Source: Gammaproteobacteria bacterium
GTDB taxonomy: Bacteria > Pseudomonadota > Gammaproteobacteria > SZUA-229
Reading direction: 5' to 3'
Length of the DNA: 7,647 nt
Assembly (NCBI GenBank): GCA_026197015.1
Contig: JAPHRB010000158.1
Location: forward strand, 1-7,647
The notes below the pieces were generated by a model. That model made no database searches. It was not told the DNA's origin and saw only the letters and a program-made list of their open reading frames with translations. Position numbers and translations under genes: made by a program. The first letter of the stretch is position 1. Every line of letters starts with the position of its first letter. Of the stretch, positions 1-5,525 are shown piece by piece.

Positions 1-23
1 ATAAATCGGGAATGAAGAAGGCA

Positions 24-52
24 CTTTTATTTATGCTTTTTATAAATAAAAG
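24..52. repeat. AT-rich inverted repeat (11-bp arms)
   Basis: Arms CTTTTATTTAT (24-34) and ATAAATAAAAG (42-52) are perfectly complementary around a 7-nt loop. Neither side is followed by a convincing T-tract, so I do not call it an intrinsic terminator. It lies at the edge of the decayed repeat cluster and may be the remains of a terminator for a gene to the left of the window. Confidence 0.5.
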
Positions 53-81
53 CTTGGTTTTAGCGGGGCGGCATTTCTTTG

Positions 82-115
82 GTGACTTTCTTTTTGCTGT
101 AGAAAAGAAAGTCAC
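82..115. repeat. Perfect 13-bp inverted repeat of a dispersed element
   Basis: GTGACTTTCTTTT (82-94) and AAAAGAAAGTCAC (103-115) are perfect reverse complements separated by 8 nt. From memory, this GTGACTTTCTTTT/AAAAGAAAGTCAC pattern is typical of non-coding repeats scattered through gammaproteobacterial genomes. No transposase is present, so it is either a passive repeat or a miniature element mobilised in trans. A weaker copy lies at 256-304 (GCTTACTTTT ... AAAAGTGAGC). Confidence 0.75.
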
Positions 116-198
116 TCGCCTTAAGGGCGAAACCACAGAATTCAAGTTCCCATGAAGCCCAGACATTGTAAGACCAGATCTAAATCCATGATTGATCT

Positions 199-223
199 CG
201 TTCCCATTCTCCGCGTGGGAATG
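199..223. repeat. GTTCCCA/TGGGAA hairpin (REP-like)
   Basis: TTCCCA (201-206) pairs with TGGGAA (216-221), extended outward by one wobble and one C:G pair. The GTTCCCA...GCGTGGGAATGCAT pattern is one I recognise from intergenic repeats of gamma- and betaproteobacteria that often give spurious ORFs. It sits between the two direct-repeat copies. Confidence 0.6.
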
Positions 224-255
224 CATAGGTTTCGATTAAAGGGCGGTTATTTTTT

Positions 256-304
256 GCTTACTTTTCCAAACCGATTAACATGGGCTGCAGGCAAAAAAGT
301 GAGC
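256..304. repeat. Decayed second copy of the inverted repeat
   Basis: GCTTACTTTT (256-265) and AAAAGTGAGC (295-304) are complementary except for one position. It occupies the same place relative to the 312-346 block as the perfect 82-115 inverted repeat does to the 124-158 block, though its spacing is longer (29 nt). Confidence 0.45.
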
Positions 305-478
305 AGCCACAAAGGCGAAACCTCAAAACTCATGTTCCCATAATGCTAATACAGTAGAATAAAAATAATGTACGATTAAGTCAGAACAAAAACGATATTA
401 ATAAGATTAGATATGAACTACTACATATAAGGCTTATTTTTCATGTTCTAAAAAATGAGTAAAACGTAATACGATTCT

Positions 479-721
479 TTATTTATCTTCGGCTTTCTTA
501 ACACGAATTTTATTACCTGCCACATCCTGATCATTTAAACTTTTAATAGCTGCTTTTGCATCACCTGATTTTGGCATCTCTACAAAACCAAACCCTTTTG
601 AAACTCCGGTGACTTTATCCATAACAACAATACAGGATTGCACAACACCAAAGGGTTCAAATAAATTTTTTAACTCTTCTTCTGTGGTGGTACGAGCAAG
701 ATTACGTATTAATAACTTCAT
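479..721 (-). CDS. Single-domain RRM RNA-binding protein
   Basis: An 80-aa protein that is almost entirely one RNA recognition motif. RNP2 is LLIRNL (residues 3-8), the central RNP1 is KGFGFVEM (42-49), and the beta-alpha-beta spacing is normal. It should bind single-stranded RNA in the cytoplasm; the target is unknown. RNP1 keeps both ring-stacking phenylalanines (F44, F46), but the RNP2 position that is usually Tyr/Phe is Leu4. There is no Gly-rich tail of the kind seen in cyanobacterial Rbp proteins. AAGG at 729-732 lies 7 nt before the ATG. It is the last gene of a minus-strand cluster, starting 31 nt after the Gre-like gene. No clear terminator follows; 345-478 holds only AT-rich sequence. 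The family call is secure, the cellular role is not. Confidence 0.9.
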   Translation of the reverse strand: MKLLIRNLARTTTEEELKNLFEPFGVVQSCIVVMDKVTGVSKGFGFVEMPKSGDAKAAIKSLNDQDVAGNKIRVKKAEDK

Positions 722-752
722 TGATTAACCTTATGATTGAAATATTCGTTTA

Positions 753-1235
753 TTAGTAAATATCAGTAATATGATAATATTTTTTTTCGTCACCTGGTTT
801 GACTTCTATTTCGTCACCCAGTTTGCTAGATATTATTACCTTACCTAACGGCGATGATGGGGTTACCAGGGTGATTATATTTTGTTTATATTTAACCTTA
901 AGCCCTCCGGCAACCGGACTTATAAAGACATATTGAAAAGTCGACTTTTCATCTTCGAGAATCACCAGATCACCGATAGACACAGTTTGATCGGTTAACC
1001 TTTCAGTAACTTTGAGATTTTTAAATGTGATTAAATCTGTTTCACATTCGGCTACTCGTTTAGCTTGCCCATGAGCCAGGTATGAAGCTTCGAGACCAAA
1101 GGTATCATACTTGTTTTCTGCTTCGCTCTCTTCAGCTGTGGCTGTTTCAATGGCTCTCTGAACCGCTGCCAGCGCTGCTTGATGTAAATTTTCCAGGTTT
1201 AGTATTATTGTCTGAAATAACTCGGTTTTATTCAT
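753..1235 (-). CDS. GreA/GreB-family elongation-factor-like protein
   Basis: A 160-aa protein, about GreA length. Residues 1-75 are Ala/Glu-rich and helical, consistent with the Gre coiled-coil hairpin. The acidic stretch EESEAENKYD (35-44) is where GreA/GreB carry the acidic tip that enters the RNA polymerase secondary channel. Residues 82-160 match the C-terminal FKBP-like domain, with the hallmark TPSSPLGKVI (125-134) followed by LGDEIEV (139-145). The tip differs from the canonical GDLKENAEY motif, so transcript-cleavage stimulation cannot be assumed. It probably belongs to the divergent GreAB-like family of gammaproteobacteria rather than being the housekeeping GreA. The ATG at 1235 has only a weak AAAGA ribosome site. 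It lies 57 nt after the S4 gene and 31 nt before the RRM gene, suggesting cotranscription. Confidence 0.8.
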   Translation of the reverse strand: MNKTELFQTIILNLENLHQAALAAVQRAIETATAEESEAENKYDTFGLEASYLAHGQAKRVAECETDLITFKNLKVTERLTDQTVSIGDLVILEDEKSTFQYVFISPVAGGLKVKYKQNIITLVTPSSPLGKVIISSKLGDEIEVKPGDEKKYYHITDIY

Positions 1236-1292
1236 TTCTTTATATCTTGCAAGTTTTCATGACAACAAAATTTCAATATATGATAATAAAAG

Positions 1293-1502
1293 TTAACTGA
1301 CTTTAACTTTCTGAGAGTTAAACTCAACAACCTGACCTTTTTTTATTTTACAGCGTTTTCTTAATTCGACTGTATCGTCAACTTTAACCTGACCTTCTGA
1401 AATCAGCACTTTTGCACGGCCACCGCTTTCACATAACCCTGTGATTTTCAGGAGGTTGTTTAACTCTATAAATTCACGGCCCTGTAGCTCAAATGTTTCC
1501 AT
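1293..1502 (-). CDS. ybcJ: S4-domain RNA-binding protein, YbcJ-like
   Basis: A 69-aa protein consisting of one S4 RNA-binding domain. Residues 23-56 carry the S4 signature (CESGGRAKVLISEGQVKVDD followed by ELRKRCKIKKG). Length and alignment closely match E. coli YbcJ (70 aa). Members are small, basic-surfaced RNA-binding proteins of unproven role. Two starts are possible: GTG at 1505 or ATG at 1502. I chose the ATG because AGGA lies 6 nt upstream of it but only 3 nt from the GTG. The GTGATG overlaps the TGA stop of the DUF1456 gene (1504-1502), implying translational coupling. Downstream is the Gre-like gene. Confidence 0.88.
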   Translation of the reverse strand: METFELQGREFIELNNLLKITGLCESGGRAKVLISEGQVKVDDTVELRKRCKIKKGQVVEFNSQKVKVS

Positions 1503-1984
1503 CACTCGTCCTGCTTATAAGGGTCTTTTGGGCGGTATTTTAACTGCATACCCTGTAAGAATTTACGCAGAATCTGGTCTTTACAAACGCGATGGTGTTT
1601 ATGACCTTTTTTACGAAATAATGCACTTAACTCATGTTTACTAATCGTAAAATCAGCTGTTGTCATCATATTGAGTATATCTTCATCTTTAAGATTTAAG
1701 GCTATTTTTAGCTTTCTGAGAATTATATTATTCGTCAGGTGCTTTTCAAGCACAGGTTGTGCGCCTTCTTTTTTACCGCGGTTCTCATCAATTAAGTTAT
1801 TAAGAAAAATCGCAAGTTGTACATCTTTACACTCCACAAATGCGGGATCATCATCTTTCTTTAACCAGTCACTCATTTGTTCCCGGCTAACCGGCTGGCC
1901 TTCAGAACTCATTAATTCCATCATTTTCGAGTCATCGAAGTCAAAGGTATATCGAATTCGGCGTAATATGTCGTTGTTTGTCAC
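1502..1984 (-). CDS. yehS: DUF1456 family protein, YehS-like
   Basis: A 160-aa protein with two copies of the DUF1456 unit: residues 2-65 (TNNDILRRIRYTF ... VQLAIFLNNLI) and 83-146 (LTNNIILRKLKIAL ... LRKFLQGM). The units are joined by a charged linker, DENRGKKEGAQP (66-77). This two-repeat arrangement and length match E. coli YehS, whose function is unknown. The start is GTG at 1984. AGGA at 1992-1995 is 7 nt away, the upstream frame is closed by a stop at 1996-1994, and the N-terminus aligns with the family (NNDILR). It is the first gene of the cluster and overlaps the S4 gene. The C-terminal tail is basic (KYRPKDPYK), compatible with a nucleic-acid role, but that is inference. Confidence 0.88.
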   Translation of the reverse strand: MTNNDILRRIRYTFDFDDSKMMELMSSEGQPVSREQMSDWLKKDDDPAFVECKDVQLAIFLNNLIDENRGKKEGAQPVLEKHLTNNIILRKLKIALNLKDEDILNMMTTADFTISKHELSALFRKKGHKHHRVCKDQILRKFLQGMQLKYRPKDPYKQDE

Positions 1985-2089
1985 ATGAATGTCCTAAATT
2001 GGGTACGCCATTGTCACAGAACAGGCTATATTAGTGAAGAATAATCTCTATAAATACTGCTTAAACCGCCATAATACACTGATAGTCTA

Positions 2090-2117
2090 TTGATATAGGG
2101 TAGCTAAAACATATATC
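2090..2117 (+). promoter_or_regulatory. Candidate sigma70 promoter for the yajD-like gene
   Basis: TTGATA (2090-2095) is followed after 16 nt by TATATC (2112-2117). TATCAT at 2114-2119 with 18 nt spacing is an alternative. It lies about 45 nt upstream of the ATG in the 176-bp divergent region. I could not find a convincing promoter for the leftward DUF1456 cluster in the same region. Confidence 0.3.
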
Positions 2118-2160
2118 ATTTACATATCTCAAACGTATCGTAAAGTTCGGACATGACTAG

Positions 2161-2523
2161 ATGAAAAAGATAGATAACGACAAGCTGGATCAGGTTGTCG
2201 CAAAAGCACGAAAAGACGCAGAAACCAGGGGCCATGGTTACCGTGAACGGGCGCTAAAGCTTTACCCGCATATATGTGGGCGCTGCTGCCGTGAGTTTGA
2301 CAGGGCTAACCTACATGAGTTAACGGTACATCATATTAATCATGATCACGATGACAATCCGGCTGATGGCAGTAACTGGGAGTTATTATGTTTATACTGC
2401 CATGATAATGAACACCAGCGTTATGAAGAGCAATTAGCTGAACATGGTATTGTCATGGGCAAAAAAGAACAAGTTGAAGCAACCAATAACCCTTTTGCTA
2501 ATTTGAAAGATTTACTCAAATAG
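2161..2523 (+). CDS. yajD: HNH nuclease-family protein, YajD-like
   Basis: A 120-aa HNH protein. A zinc site is visible as C39-x2-C42 (CGRC) and C77-x2-C80 (CLYC). The HNH core HHINHDH is at 57-63, with N72 in the conserved DGSNWELLC segment and H81 following. The body (YRERALKLYPHICGRC ... NPFANLKDL) aligns along its length with E. coli YajD (115 aa), a predicted HNH endonuclease of unknown role. The N-terminus here differs, with about 20 charged residues. An in-frame TAG directly precedes the ATG, fixing the earliest start, but the ribosome site is weak. It is the only plus-strand gene. It is divergent from the DUF1456 cluster and convergent with alkC, with 18 bp between stops. No restriction or toxin partner is adjacent, so a stand-alone housekeeping role is more likely than defence. 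Confidence 0.9.
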   Translation: MKKIDNDKLDQVVAKARKDAETRGHGYRERALKLYPHICGRCCREFDRANLHELTVHHINHDHDDNPADGSNWELLCLYCHDNEHQRYEEQLAEHGIVMGKKEQVEATNNPFANLKDLLK

Positions 2524-2541
2524 TCGTCAATTTGGGCCTGT

Positions 2542-3654
2542 TCATTCAATAAGCTCAAAATCATACTTATCAAACTCAATACCATTTATAATTATAGATA
2601 GTTGATGAAGGCCAGTATGGAATTTTCTCGTTGTAATCAATTTGAATGGTTGTTTTCGATTTATTACAGATATCGAGTTTGCTGCATACGCCTTCTCACT
2701 AATCTTATAAACTTTTTTAGATAAACTTGCATTGGCCTTTTGATAATAGATTGCATACTCTAACCTTAATTTAGAGTCTGCCTGCGTTTTATTATGTAAT
2801 TCAAAGTCAAACTCCAACTTTTTACCTATTTTAACCTGTGCTGTACGTATATTAACTTTTTCAACTTTTATACCTTTAATAGAACCAAAACCGAATAGCG
2901 CCATAACCTCTGAATTTCCCTGTTTTAATAATGTTCTACTTGCATGTTTAATTAGCCAATCGGTTTTTTTTGATTTACCTTTCCATTTTTTAATTAAATT
3001 TATAACAATATCAGGATTATCTTTTGTTATATCGTTTAAATTATTTGCAACACTCTTTCTAACATACTCTGATTCATCATTTTTAAGATTTTCTAAAATA
3101 GGTAATATTCTGCCAGGGTTATCTTTTAATACTGGTAAAGCCATTGCCCATGGCAGCCGGGGGCGACAGCCCTCTGTAGAAAAGCGTCTGACATCATGAT
3201 TTTCATGCTTTGACCAAATCAGCATTTGTTTCATTAACTGATTTGGGTATTTAATAATAAAGGGCCGTACGGCGAATTCACAGCTTGTAAATTTTGTTAT
3301 TTCACCAAGCGCATTAATAGATGTATCATAATCATCAAGTCCATACTGTTCTATATAATCAGGAATAAACATATATTCCAGTAATAAAGGGCACTGATTA
3401 TCTTTCAGATGCTGAGTAAATTTAAGTATTAGTGCGACTGCACTTTTATAATCATCTGGCAGGTATTTACCTAAAACGCTAGAAATATGTCGCATTCGCT
3501 GTTTTAGTTCTCTATGCTTCCATTCACTATCATAGATATCGTTGAGAAACGATTTTTTATTCAAATCGGGTATGATATGTAATAAGGCTTGTGTGAATCC
3601 ATCGAAAAACTGACTATTATATATATTTTTTAACGCTTCAGGCATTTGATACAT
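2542..3654 (-). CDS. alkC: AlkC-type DNA alkylation repair glycosylase with Ig-like C-terminus
   Basis: A 370-aa protein. Residues 1-250 form a helical HEAT-like-repeat domain of the AlkC/AlkD superfamily, with the conserved blocks RRFSTEGCRPRLPWAMALP (156-174), NDESEYVRKSVANNLNDITK (192-211) and TDWLIKHASRTLLKQGN (231-247). Residues 255-370 are beta-rich (KIGKKLEFDFELHNKT, LRLEYAIYYQKAN, KFHTGLHQLSIIINGIEF), matching the Ig-like domain of the longer AlkC subgroup. AlkC removes N-alkylated bases such as 3-methyladenine and 3-methylcytosine without flipping the base out. I cannot assign the catalytic residues reliably. Two starts are in frame, ATG 3654 and ATG 3645. The second gives the family-like MPEALKNIYN and has GGA 8 nt upstream, so it may be correct. 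The gene lies 84 nt after the carbonic anhydrase gene, with a hairpin between them. Confidence 0.85.
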   Translation of the reverse strand: MYQMPEALKNIYNSQFFDGFTQALLHIIPDLNKKSFLNDIYDSEWKHRELKQRMRHISSVLGKYLPDDYKSAVALILKFTQHLKDNQCPLLLEYMFIPDYIEQYGLDDYDTSINALGEITKFTSCEFAVRPFIIKYPNQLMKQMLIWSKHENHDVRRFSTEGCRPRLPWAMALPVLKDNPGRILPILENLKNDESEYVRKSVANNLNDITKDNPDIVINLIKKWKGKSKKTDWLIKHASRTLLKQGNSEVMALFGFGSIKGIKVEKVNIRTAQVKIGKKLEFDFELHNKTQADSKLRLEYAIYYQKANASLSKKVYKISEKAYAANSISVINRKQPFKLITTRKFHTGLHQLSIIINGIEFDKYDFELIE

Positions 3655-3682
3655 CCATTCATAAATGCTGCTAATTAAGCAA

Positions 3683-3704
3683 GGTGCGCCGTATATGGCA
3701 CACC
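3683..3704 (-). terminator. Hairpin between carbonic anhydrase and alkC
   Basis: Read on the minus strand, GGTGTGCC and GGCGCACC pair over 8 bp (one G:U) around the loop ATATAC. The T-rich but interrupted TTGCTTAATT follows. It lies 35 nt after the carbonic anhydrase stop and 29 nt before alkC. The G:U pair forms only in minus-strand RNA, which favours a function in that transcript. It may be a partial terminator or an RNA-processing site. Confidence 0.4.
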
Positions 3705-3738
3705 ATCGCTTTTGAGGGTTATCAGAAATATAATGATG

Positions 3739-4470
3739 TTATTTCAAAATCACACGTGCATTAACATTTTGTAACGGTCTGTTATTTGCTTCATGTAATA
3801 CATGTGAAAATGAACTTATTTGCTTATCCGAAGCACTGACTGTATTTTTCATCACAAACCAACGAACACCTTCTGTGCAAGGTGGTGTTGTTAAAGAGCC
3901 ATTAAAGCGATAATAATCACGATTTTCAGGTAATAAATCATTGGCTGACATTACTGTTGTTAAACTATGTTTATCACCTGCCTCTTCAGGCATCTTAGAC
4001 CATGCATTTTTTAGACCTTTATTCTCTGCACCCTTTTCAAACATTACAGCAATAACCGCAAGATTTCCCTTTATATCAGCATGTACAAAATGCGCTTCCA
4101 TGGGATAGGATTTACCATTTATAACATTTTCACTTGGTGCATGAAAATGAAACTGCAATAATTCAAATGTCTGACCCTCTATCTGAATATGACTGCCCTT
4201 CTTATAATTAACTTGCACGGTATGGCCATTATTTAAAATTTCATCACCTGCTTTTTTATAATTAAATGTTATAGGTGTTAACTCAGATTCAATAAACCCG
4301 CTCAGGTTTATCGGCGACTGGTTATTTCCTGAACACGCTATATTATCTGCACTTAATTTAGCCCAGTTTTCTGGCCCTTCATGCCCAGAATAAGCCCAAT
4401 GTGATTTACTACTAGAAAATGCTGATGTTGAGGCAAGCATAACGCAAGCCAGTAATATTGCTTTTTTCAT
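3739..4470 (-). CDS. Secreted alpha-class carbonic anhydrase
   Basis: A 243-aa alpha-carbonic anhydrase catalysing reversible CO2 hydration, probably in the periplasm. The N-terminus MKKAILLACVMLASTSAF is a typical Sec signal peptide, with cleavage likely around residues 17-20. The zinc ligands are H108 and H110 in FHFH and H127 in MEAHFVH. The proton-shuttle equivalent of human CA II His64 is H83 (NNGH). E114 and T194 (GSLTTPPC) correspond to the Glu106-Thr199 relay. C46 and C198 are placed to form the disulfide conserved in bacterial enzymes. All key residues are present and the length is normal, so it should be active. AGGGAA (4477-4482) lies just upstream of the ATG. It is preceded by the cupin gene after 276 nt and has its own leader, so it may be transcribed alone. 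Confidence 0.95.
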   Translation of the reverse strand: MKKAILLACVMLASTSAFSSSKSHWAYSGHEGPENWAKLSADNIACSGNNQSPINLSGFIESELTPITFNYKKAGDEILNNGHTVQVNYKKGSHIQIEGQTFELLQFHFHAPSENVINGKSYPMEAHFVHADIKGNLAVIAVMFEKGAENKGLKNAWSKMPEEAGDKHSLTTVMSANDLLPENRDYYRFNGSLTTPPCTEGVRWFVMKNTVSASDKQISSFSHVLHEANNRPLQNVNARVILK

Positions 4471-4498
4471 GTTTGATTCCCTGTGTTTTTTAAAAGTG

Positions 4499-4520
4499 AA
4501 TACCTTAACCTTCAGGTATT
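4499..4520. promoter_or_regulatory. Inverted repeat in the carbonic anhydrase leader
   Basis: AATACCT (4499-4505) and AGGTATT (4514-4520) are perfectly complementary with an 8-nt loop, about 28 nt upstream of the ATG and just before the ribosome site. It could be an operator or a 5'-UTR hairpin. No regulator can be named from the sequence. Confidence 0.4.
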
Positions 4521-4595
4521 AATAATTTCAGACGTTAATATGTAAGCCCTGAACAGGCACTTTACTTAATATTTTGATGATATCTGAAGGTCGTA

Positions 4596-4624
4596 ATGAT
4601 AATTTAAAGACCTATAAAAACCAA
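4596..4624 (-). promoter_or_regulatory. Weak candidate promoter for carbonic anhydrase
   Basis: On the minus strand TTGGTT (4619-4624) is followed after 17 nt by TATCAT (4596-4601). The -10 is close to consensus and the -35 is poor. It would give a leader of about 120 nt containing the inverted repeat at 4499-4520. The rest of 4471-4746 shows nothing else I can name. Confidence 0.25.
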
Positions 4625-4746
4625 GTTTACTGCACTTCCAGAGCATTATTTGTAGCTTAATTCAAACTTTTTCACTCGTCAGCTTTATTGCTTACAAGTT
4701 GATAACATCTAATGTCATTAATACAGCTTATAATTGGACAACTTAC

Positions 4747-5076
4747 TTAATAATGGATAGCTAACCATATCGTTTCCTCTTCTGGATTTGTACAGTTAAC
4801 TTTATGCCTGGTATGTGCGGGAATGTTTACATAAGCCCCGGGGTCCATTGATAACTCTTTATCTTCAAAAGTAATTATTGCTGTACCCTTTATAAGCACA
4901 ACCCATTCATTATGAACTTGATCATACCAGCCAGTTTCAGGTGACTTGTGGCCTTTTGATAAAATGCGCTCTATTTTGATGTTTTCATTATTTATTATTA
5001 ATTCAAATAGTTCATTATCCAGACTGGCAGGTATTGACGCATATAAATTACCAGACTCTGCTGATTTGTCACTCAC
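4747..5076 (-). CDS. Small single-domain cupin protein
   Basis: A 109-aa cupin fold protein of unknown substrate. Numbered from the GTG at 5076, cupin motif 1 is the GWYDQVHNEWVVLIKG stretch (49-64), with H55 and E57 as potential metal ligands. Motif 2 is PGAYVNIPAHTRHKV (79-93), with H88 and H91. Only part of the classical HxHxxxxE set is present (HNE). The domain runs to the C-terminus (IWLAIHY). The frame is open up to another GTG at 5109, which would add 11 residues. I chose 5076 because a perfect AAGGAG lies 6 nt upstream and no ribosome site precedes 5109. The NLYASIP ... ELFE segment near the N-terminus is usual for this cupin group. Enzyme, sugar-binding or sensor roles are all possible. 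Confidence 0.85.
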   Translation of the reverse strand: MSDKSAESGNLYASIPASLDNELFELIINNENIKIERILSKGHKSPETGWYDQVHNEWVVLIKGTAIITFEDKELSMDPGAYVNIPAHTRHKVNCTNPEEETIWLAIHY

Positions 5077-5082
5077 ATCCTG

Positions 5083-5088
5083 CTCCTT
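5083..5088 (-). promoter_or_regulatory. Shine-Dalgarno that fixes the cupin start
   Basis: AAGGAG on the minus strand, 6 nt before the GTG at 5076-5074. It lies inside the longer open frame starting at 5109 and argues that the shorter protein is the one made. Confidence 0.8.
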
Positions 5089-5109
5089 CGCTTTATTGGC
5101 ATAAAACAC

Positions 5110-5481
5110 TTATTTTAGAGTCATAATCTGTATCTGTTCGTGTGTTTATACTTACGTTTGATAATATCTTAATAAAATGATATCTGGTTAGCGTTATAAC
5201 TCTTGTTAATCCTGTGAACGGATATATCAATAATTGTTATCAGGTTGACTAAAATTAATATAAATTTTTTCTTATTCTATATGATCTCAAAGTCTCTGAA
5301 TCATGTGATTTATGGGGTGTCTTTATTATCTATATTAATCGAAGAATAAAAACGACTTTTCATTCAAACATTAAGAATGCATTTTATAGTTATTTAAGCT
5401 GATTCCTTTAGAAGCCTTTATAACAGGCTTTTAGAGAGTAATATATATTTTACATGTTACCAATTTATATTTTTTTGACAT
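5110..5481. other. AT-rich gene-free region
   Basis: About 370 bp between the cupin gene and the H1-like terminator with no ORF of useful length, no tRNA and no recognisable RNA family. It must contain the cupin promoter, but no hexamer pair stands out. The one structured element is the long imperfect inverted repeat at 5406-5436. Confidence 0.5.
5406..5436. repeat. Long hairpin in the gene-free region
   Basis: AAGCCT (5412-5417) and AGGCTT (5425-5430) pair perfectly around TTATAAC. The stem extends outward to about 12 bp (CTTTAG with TTTTAG-type pairing) using two G:T pairs. The flanking T-run on the plus side is short (TTTT), so it is only weakly terminator-like. It lies about 45 bp from the strong terminator at 5482-5511. 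Confidence 0.4.
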
Positions 5482-5511
5482 AAAAAAAGGGGCTATACAG
5501 CCCCTTTTTTT
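5482..5511 (-). terminator. Strong intrinsic terminator of the H1-like gene
   Basis: Stem GGGGC (5489-5493)/GCCCC (5500-5504) with a 6-nt loop, flanked by A7 and T7 so that it reads as a terminator on both strands. It begins 14 nt after the stop of the H1-like gene, the only gene transcribed toward it. Confidence 0.93.
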
Positions 5512-5525
5512 AGTTTTACCAGGAA

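Larger units (their letters stand above)
124..346. repeat. Two diverged direct-repeat copies, 188 bp apart
   Basis: The block at 124-158 (core GGCGAAACC ... GTTCCCAT) recurs at 312-346 with about 28 of 35 positions identical, at a constant offset of 188 bp. Each copy follows an inverted repeat of the TTTCTTTT/AAAAGAAA kind (82-115 and 256-304). The region therefore reads as two diverged copies of one composite unit rather than as coding DNA. Confidence 0.65.

Noticed and set aside
152..343. 63-aa plus-strand ORF in the left repeat cluster
   Set aside because: It begins and ends within the two direct-repeat copies and crosses the GTTCCCA hairpin. The peptide (RVGMH-like) resembles spurious translations of dispersed repeats, and there is no ribosome site.
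1671..1988. 105-aa plus-strand ORF antisense to the DUF1456 gene
   Set aside because: It lies fully opposite a gene with clear two-repeat family homology. The Ser/Phe/Leu-rich product is typical of an antisense shadow.
2161..2523. HNH protein as part of a defence or restriction system
   Set aside because: Near full-length similarity to chromosomal YajD, and no methyltransferase, helicase, toxin-antitoxin or phage gene adjacent.
4444..4455. LLAC near the carbonic anhydrase N-terminus as a lipobox
   Set aside because: The Cys is at residue 9, leaving too short an N-terminal and hydrophobic region before it. The hydrophobic stretch continues past it, as in a normal Sec signal peptide.
5239..5275. 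Plus-strand TTGACT as a promoter in the gene-free region
   Set aside because: No acceptable -10 at 16-18 nt, and no plus-strand gene or clear RNA downstream.
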